Positions 33,698 through 37,346 of a stretch of DNA of 37,346 nt are shown here, in pieces. The stretch's first letter is position 1; every line of letters starts with the position of its first letter. The DNA lies in NCBI GenBank assembly GCA_014382705.1, contig JACNJE010000081.1, positions 1-37,346 on the forward strand. The letters are read 5' to 3'. A program made the translations under genes and the position numbers. This DNA comes from Verrucomicrobiota bacterium (GTDB taxonomy: Bacteria > Verrucomicrobiota > Verrucomicrobiia > Limisphaerales > UBA1096). The notes beneath the pieces were generated by a model that did not search any database, was not told the origin of the DNA, and was given only the letters and a program-made list of their open reading frames with translations.

Positions 33698-34155
33698 CGG
33701 GCGTATGATGGCAGGGATATTTCAGTTTTTATTCACTCGCTACCATCGCGCCCTTCGGATCGTGCCGTTCTGTTGGCATTGGATTGCTGAACAGGGGGTA
33801 ATACATGCCAAGGAGGGGTCTCCTGATTGGCTTCAAAAATCGGTGGATAATAAATCATAAATTCACTGTTGCCAGTTGGTTAAGTCCTGTCAACCGGCGG
33901 ATGTTTGTTTTGGTCGTGTCCCGCCTCGTGGCGTGGGTTGAACGCCCAAGGCGGCAGACAAGGTATTCGCACCGCGGCATCGTATCCAGCGGAAGCTATT
34001 AACTCTTGTCCACACCTTGTTCACAGCTTGGTTTTCACTTAAACGTCACTCATACAACGGGTTGTTGTCTCAAGGGTCGCCGCGCCGCCACCCCGGTTTC
34101 GGCCTTCACTTCTTTGTGTGAAAAAGGAAACAAAGGCGGGTGGCGCTTGGGCACC
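33698..34155. promoter_or_regulatory. dnaA upstream region, candidate replication origin
   Basis: These 458 bases contain no convincing gene. They are more AT-rich than the surroundings, notably 33835-33870. DnaA-box-like 9-mers (consensus TTATCCACA) are TTATCCACC on the minus strand at 33842-33850 (one mismatch), TTGTCCACA at 34006-34014 (one mismatch) and TTGTTCACA at 34017-34025 (two mismatches). The last two lie in the same direction 11 bases apart, start to start. The position beside dnaA and this cluster are suggestive of oriC or at least of dnaA autoregulation. The evidence is limited to three near-matches. The dnaA promoter should also lie here. Confidence 0.45.
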
Positions 34156-34608
<453 letters not shown>

Positions 34609-34651
34609 TCTTGACAGGAAAATGAGAACACCTCCGGCGGGTCTGCCCGGT

Positions 34652-34948
34652 TCACTCCCCGAACAACCGGTCGAATGTGTTCCTGGCTTCCTCGGCCCGT
34701 CTGTTCCCGCCACCGCTCCCGCTCCTGTTGCGCAGCGCGAAGTCGAAGTACTCGCAGAAGTTGGACCGGTTTTTTTCCGTCACCGGCTCGGCCCGCCGCT
34801 CACGGCACTGGTACGCTACGCCGCAGTCGTGGAACACGCAGTTGAGGCAGACGCGCAGATCTTCGTTGCATCCGTGGCAGCTCTCGCTGCGGCCCGGTTG
34901 GCCGTCGAGTTCCCACTCCCTGCCACAGTTGTGGCAATGCCGGTTCAT
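34652..34948 (-). CDS. small Cys-rich zinc-ribbon protein, unknown function
   Basis: The 98-aa protein begins MNRHCHNCGREWEL and has C-x2-C-G, C-x2-C, then CLNCVFHDCGVAYQCRE and FCEYF. This gives eight Cys in the first 70 residues, arranged as a zinc ribbon plus a second possible metal site. Similar short proteins with R-V-C-L-N-C-x-F-Y/H and a final N-F-C-D/E-Y-F recur as uncharacterised genes in several phyla. The tail is rich in Arg, Gly and Glu. It starts 8 bases after dxs on the same strand, so it is the last gene of the xseB-dxs operon. No function is known. Confidence 0.82.
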   Translation of the reverse strand: MNRHCHNCGREWELDGQPGRSESCHGCNEDLRVCLNCVFHDCGVAYQCRERRAEPVTEKNRSNFCEYFDFALRNRSGSGGGNRRAEEARNTFDRLFGE

Positions 34949-34956
34949 CGCGTTGG

Positions 34957-36981
34957 TCAGTTACCGGCCGCTTGGCCAAGCGCTGGGTTGGGCTTGGCCA
35001 CGGTGTCCGCCGCTTGGCCAAGCGCCTGACGGACCAGGCCGGCGGTGTTGGCCCCGGTCAGCCCGTGCTTCTCGCGCAGATAACCGACCGATGAGGCGTG
35101 CTCGATGAACTCGTCCGGCCAGCCGATCCGCGCGACAGGGGTCGTGATGCCGGTATCGGCCAGATGGTCGCGCACGATGCTGCCGTAGCCGCCCCGGAGC
35201 GCGTGATCCTCGATGGTGACGATCACCTCTGCGGCTAGCGCGAAAAACTCGGTGGTGCCGGCGTCGATTGGCTTCGTGAAGCGGGGGTTGATGATCGCGG
35301 CATCGATCTGGTCCGCGCCCAGTTCCGCGATGGCGTCGTCGGCGATGGCGCGCATCGGGCCAAGCGCGAAGAACGCCACCTTGGGCTGGTTGTTGTTTGA
35401 AAAATTCTGCAGCACCTCCGCCTTGCCGATCTCAAGCAGCGCCGGTTGTTCCTTCACGGCGACGCCCTCGCCGTTGCCGCGCGGGTAGCGGATGAAGGCC
35501 GGCTGGTCCTGGTGTGTGGCGGTGAACATCATGTCGGCCAATTCATCCTCGTTGGCGGGTGCCATGGCCACGATGTCGGGCACGCAGTTGAGGTAGGCGA
35601 TGTCGAACAACCCGTGGTGCGTCGGCCCGTCGTTGGCCGAGAGCCCGGCGCGATCCATGCAGAAGGTCACCGGCAGGTTTTGCAGCGCGATGTCGTGAAT
35701 GATCATGTCGTACGCGCGCTGCAGGAAGGTCGAGTAAATGGCGCACACCGGCCGGTGCCCCATCGTCGCCATGCCGGCGGCGAACAGCACCGCGTGTTCT
35801 TCGGCGATGCCGACGTCGAAGTAGCGATCCGGCATCGCTTTCTCCAGCGCGCCAAGGCCGGTGCCGCTGGGCATCGCGGCGGTGATGCCGACCACCGAGC
35901 TGTCTTTCTTGCAGAGCTTGACCATCGTCTGCCCGAAAACGTCCTGATACTTCGGCGGGAGGCCGGTCTTGGGCGGCAGGCTTTCGCCGGTGTCCGGATT
36001 GAACGGGCCGGTGCCGTGGAATTTCTCCGGGTGCTCCAGCGCGGCGCTGAAGCCTTTGCCTTTCTTGGTGATGACGTGGAGGACGATCGGCTGGTCGCAG
36101 CTCTTGGCAAACTCAAGCGTCTCAACCAGCAGCGGCAGGTCGTGCCCGTCGATCGGGCCGAGGTAGCGGATGCCGAACTCCTCGAACACCAGGCTGCTGC
36201 CGAATCCGCCGCGGCCGTCCGCGTCGAGCGTCTCCTCGTTGTGTTTCAGCGCCACCTGCGTGACGGTGCCCTTGAGCGCCTCCTGCCCCTTGAGGCCGAG
36301 CCGCAGCGCCAGCTTGCCGGAGGGCACCTTGGCCAAAAAGGCCTGCAAATCGCGCGTGATCCGGTTGTAGCCCGGGTTGGTGATCAGCTTGTTGAGGTAG
36401 CTGGAAATGGCCCCGACGTTCTTGGCGATCGACCACTCGTTGTCGTTGAGGATGCCGATGAACCGCTTTGTCGTGTGGGCGATGTTGTTGAGCGCCTCGA
36501 ACGAGATGCCGTTGGTCAGCGCCGCGTCGCCGAAGACGCAGACGACATTCTCGCCGCTGCCGCGCTGGTCGCGTGCGGCGGCCATGCCGAGCGCCGCCGA
36601 CAGTGCTGTGCCGGCGTGGCCGGCGCCGTAGCAGTCGTGCTCGCTCTCGGTGCGCAGCGCGAAGCCGTTGAGCCCGTCGGTGGTGCGGATCGTCCGGAAC
36701 CGCTCCTTCCGCCCGGTGAGCAGCTTGTGCACGTACGACTGGTGGCTGACGTCCCAGACGAACTTGTCCTTCGGCGTCTCGAACACCCGGTGCATCGCCA
36801 GTGTCAGCTCGACCACGCCGAGGTTCGGCCCGAGATGGCCGCCGTGCTTGGCCAAGCCGTGGATCAGTTCCTCGCGCAACTCCTCCGCCAGTTTCTCAAG
36901 CTGCTTCACCGTCAGTTTTTTGACATGGGCCGGGTGGTCGACCATGTCGAGGTAGCGGTTTGGGGTCTCGACGTTTGGCAT
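34957..36981 (-). CDS. dxs: 1-deoxy-D-xylulose-5-phosphate synthase
   Basis: The 674-aa thiamine-diphosphate enzyme condenses pyruvate and glyceraldehyde 3-phosphate, starting the MEP route to isoprenoids. Recognisable parts are HGGHLGPNLGVVELTLA, VWDVSHQSY, the diphosphate site starting at GDAALTNG, GPIDGHD, a catalytic Glu in VGIAEEHAV, DRAGLSANDGPTHHG and RYPRGNG. Most DXS have GDGA, so the GDAA-x-x-N variant marks a divergent subgroup. The last 25 residues contain two ALGQA units, each encoded by a full palindrome (34969-34982, 35011-35024), beyond the normal end of the transketolase C-domain. ATG 36981 follows the xseB stop by one base, suggesting coupling; TTG 36993, overlapping xseB and with GAGGA at good spacing, is an alternative start. 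Confidence 0.94.
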   Translation of the reverse strand: MPNVETPNRYLDMVDHPAHVKKLTVKQLEKLAEELREELIHGLAKHGGHLGPNLGVVELTLAMHRVFETPKDKFVWDVSHQSYVHKLLTGRKERFRTIRTTDGLNGFALRTESEHDCYGAGHAGTALSAALGMAAARDQRGSGENVVCVFGDAALTNGISFEALNNIAHTTKRFIGILNDNEWSIAKNVGAISSYLNKLITNPGYNRITRDLQAFLAKVPSGKLALRLGLKGQEALKGTVTQVALKHNEETLDADGRGGFGSSLVFEEFGIRYLGPIDGHDLPLLVETLEFAKSCDQPIVLHVITKKGKGFSAALEHPEKFHGTGPFNPDTGESLPPKTGLPPKYQDVFGQTMVKLCKKDSSVVGITAAMPSGTGLGALEKAMPDRYFDVGIAEEHAVLFAAGMATMGHRPVCAIYSTFLQRAYDMIIHDIALQNLPVTFCMDRAGLSANDGPTHHGLFDIAYLNCVPDIVAMAPANEDELADMMFTATHQDQPAFIRYPRGNGEGVAVKEQPALLEIGKAEVLQNFSNNNQPKVAFFALGPMRAIADDAIAELGADQIDAAIINPRFTKPIDAGTTEFFALAAEVIVTIEDHALRGGYGSIVRDHLADTGITTPVARIGWPDEFIEHASSVGYLREKHGLTGANTAGLVRQALGQAADTVAKPNPALGQAAGN

Positions 36982-36982
36982 T

Positions 36983-37237
36983 TTAGAATTCAACGGAGTT
37001 GTCCTCGACGAGCTCGTCCTCGCCGTCGGCGTTGGGCTGCAGTTTTTGGATTTTCAACTCGGCATCCTCAAGCTTGGCCTGGCAGCCCTTGGCCAGGCGC
37101 GTGCCCTCCTCGTACCGCTCAAGCAGTTTTTCCAGCGGCAGATCGTCGCCCTCCATCTCCTCGACGATGGCCTCGAGTTTTTTCATCCCCTCCTCGAACG
37201 GCACCTCGGTTGTCTTGTCTGTCTTTTTCGCAGCCAC
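36983..37237 (-). CDS. xseB: exodeoxyribonuclease VII small subunit
   Basis: The 84-aa protein has the family pattern PFEEGMKKLEAIVEEMEGDD, LPLEKLLERYEEGTRLAKGC, then a coiled LEDAELKIQKL. It forms the complex with XseA that degrades single-stranded DNA into oligonucleotides. xseA is not in the window. It starts at GTG 37237. It is followed directly by dxs, an arrangement (xseB-dxs, sometimes with ispA) found in many bacteria. The C-terminal end is short and acidic (GEDELVEDNSVEF). Confidence 0.92.
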   Translation of the reverse strand: MAAKKTDKTTEVPFEEGMKKLEAIVEEMEGDDLPLEKLLERYEEGTRLAKGCQAKLEDAELKIQKLQPNADGEDELVEDNSVEF

Positions 37238-37258
37238 GCAGGCGGAAGGCTAATGCAG

Positions 37259-37268
37259 CTTGGCCAAG
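37259..37268. repeat. palindrome copy upstream of xseB
   Basis: CTTGGCCAAG in the context AGCTTGGCCAAGCGGA, 21 bases upstream of the xseB start, may overlap the operon's promoter region. Confidence 0.9.
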
Positions 37269-37306
37269 CGGACAAGCGCTCAGGCGAGGATTGTCATAAC
37301 TCTATG

Positions 37307-37342
37307 AAAATGTCCTCTTTTGAACTCGCTTAAAATGTCCTC
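37307..37342. repeat. spaced direct repeat AAAATGTCCTC x2 (possible IS end)
   Basis: The 11-mer AAAATGTCCTC occurs at 37307-37317 and 37332-37342, a 25-base period, at the very edge of the window. Repeated short motifs of this style are seen at the ends of IS21-like transposons. No transposase is visible because the sequence ends. Confidence 0.4.
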
Positions 37343-37346
37343 ATGG

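Overview
The window is one contig piece of a GC-rich, heterotrophic bacterium. It most likely belongs to the Verrucomicrobiota (Pedosphaera-like or marine lineages), with Planctomycetota as the alternative. The reasons are an adjacent DUF1549/DUF1553 (PSD1) cytochrome gene and DUF1501 Tat-exported gene, secreted PQQ-type propellers, and two proteins carrying the short '...FYRV/YYRV' secreted domain common in Verrucomicrobiota. This assignment is inferred from gene content, not from a marker-gene tree.

Layout. (1) 1-4929: an accessory block holding the 3' end of a TIR-like gene, a 1434-aa nSTAND1 NTPase/WD40 protein and a small DUF6717-like gene. It is visibly less GC-rich, especially after about 1850, and looks like a TIR/STAND defence or signalling cassette. 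(2) 4949-8716, minus strand: kdsD and pheA, then scpA-scpB. (3) 8836-14860: an NfeD/ClpP-class membrane protease, a gamma-glutamylcyclotransferase-like gene, a secreted propeller/M28 peptidase/PDZ protein on the minus strand, and a GNAT-like gene. (4) 14861-15536: no gene, but a dense pile of repeats. (5) 15537-17343, minus strand: pyrF with a zinc-ribbon tail, and a LysR regulator. (6) 17517-30717, plus strand: mostly exported proteins (PSD1 with a LamG domain, DUF1501, PQQ/Ig propeller, CDP-alcohol phosphatidyltransferase, heme/copper-monooxygenase-like protein, a helical-repeat protein, a second PQQ-like propeller) and a TPR/O-GlcNAc-transferase-like protein. This suggests outer-surface or periplasmic polymer use and redox chemistry. 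(7) 30707-37237: a small unknown gene, a membrane-anchored amidohydrolase, dnaA with a possible origin beside it, glnB, and an xseB-dxs-zinc-ribbon operon. The last 40 bases carry spaced repeats that may be a transposon end.

Most striking signal. A perfect palindrome, core CTTGGCCAAG and often extended to CGCTTGGCCAAGCG, occurs at least 32 times between 5114 and 37268 and never in the first 5.1 kb. It lies in genes on both strands (26 copies, read as LAK, LGQA or once AWPS) and in intergenic DNA (6 copies). Rough expectation for a 10-mer of this composition is well under one copy. It behaves like a highly iterated palindrome (compare HIP1 of cyanobacteria), and I know of no description of this particular sequence. 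Several copies sit in signal peptides, linkers and extreme C-termini. Many near-copies differ by one synonymous transition. A second set of repeats accompanies it: large imperfect hairpins, a 189-bp duplicated unit, an 18-copy heptamer array, and a 12-bp in-frame tandem repeat that builds an acidic ScpB tail.
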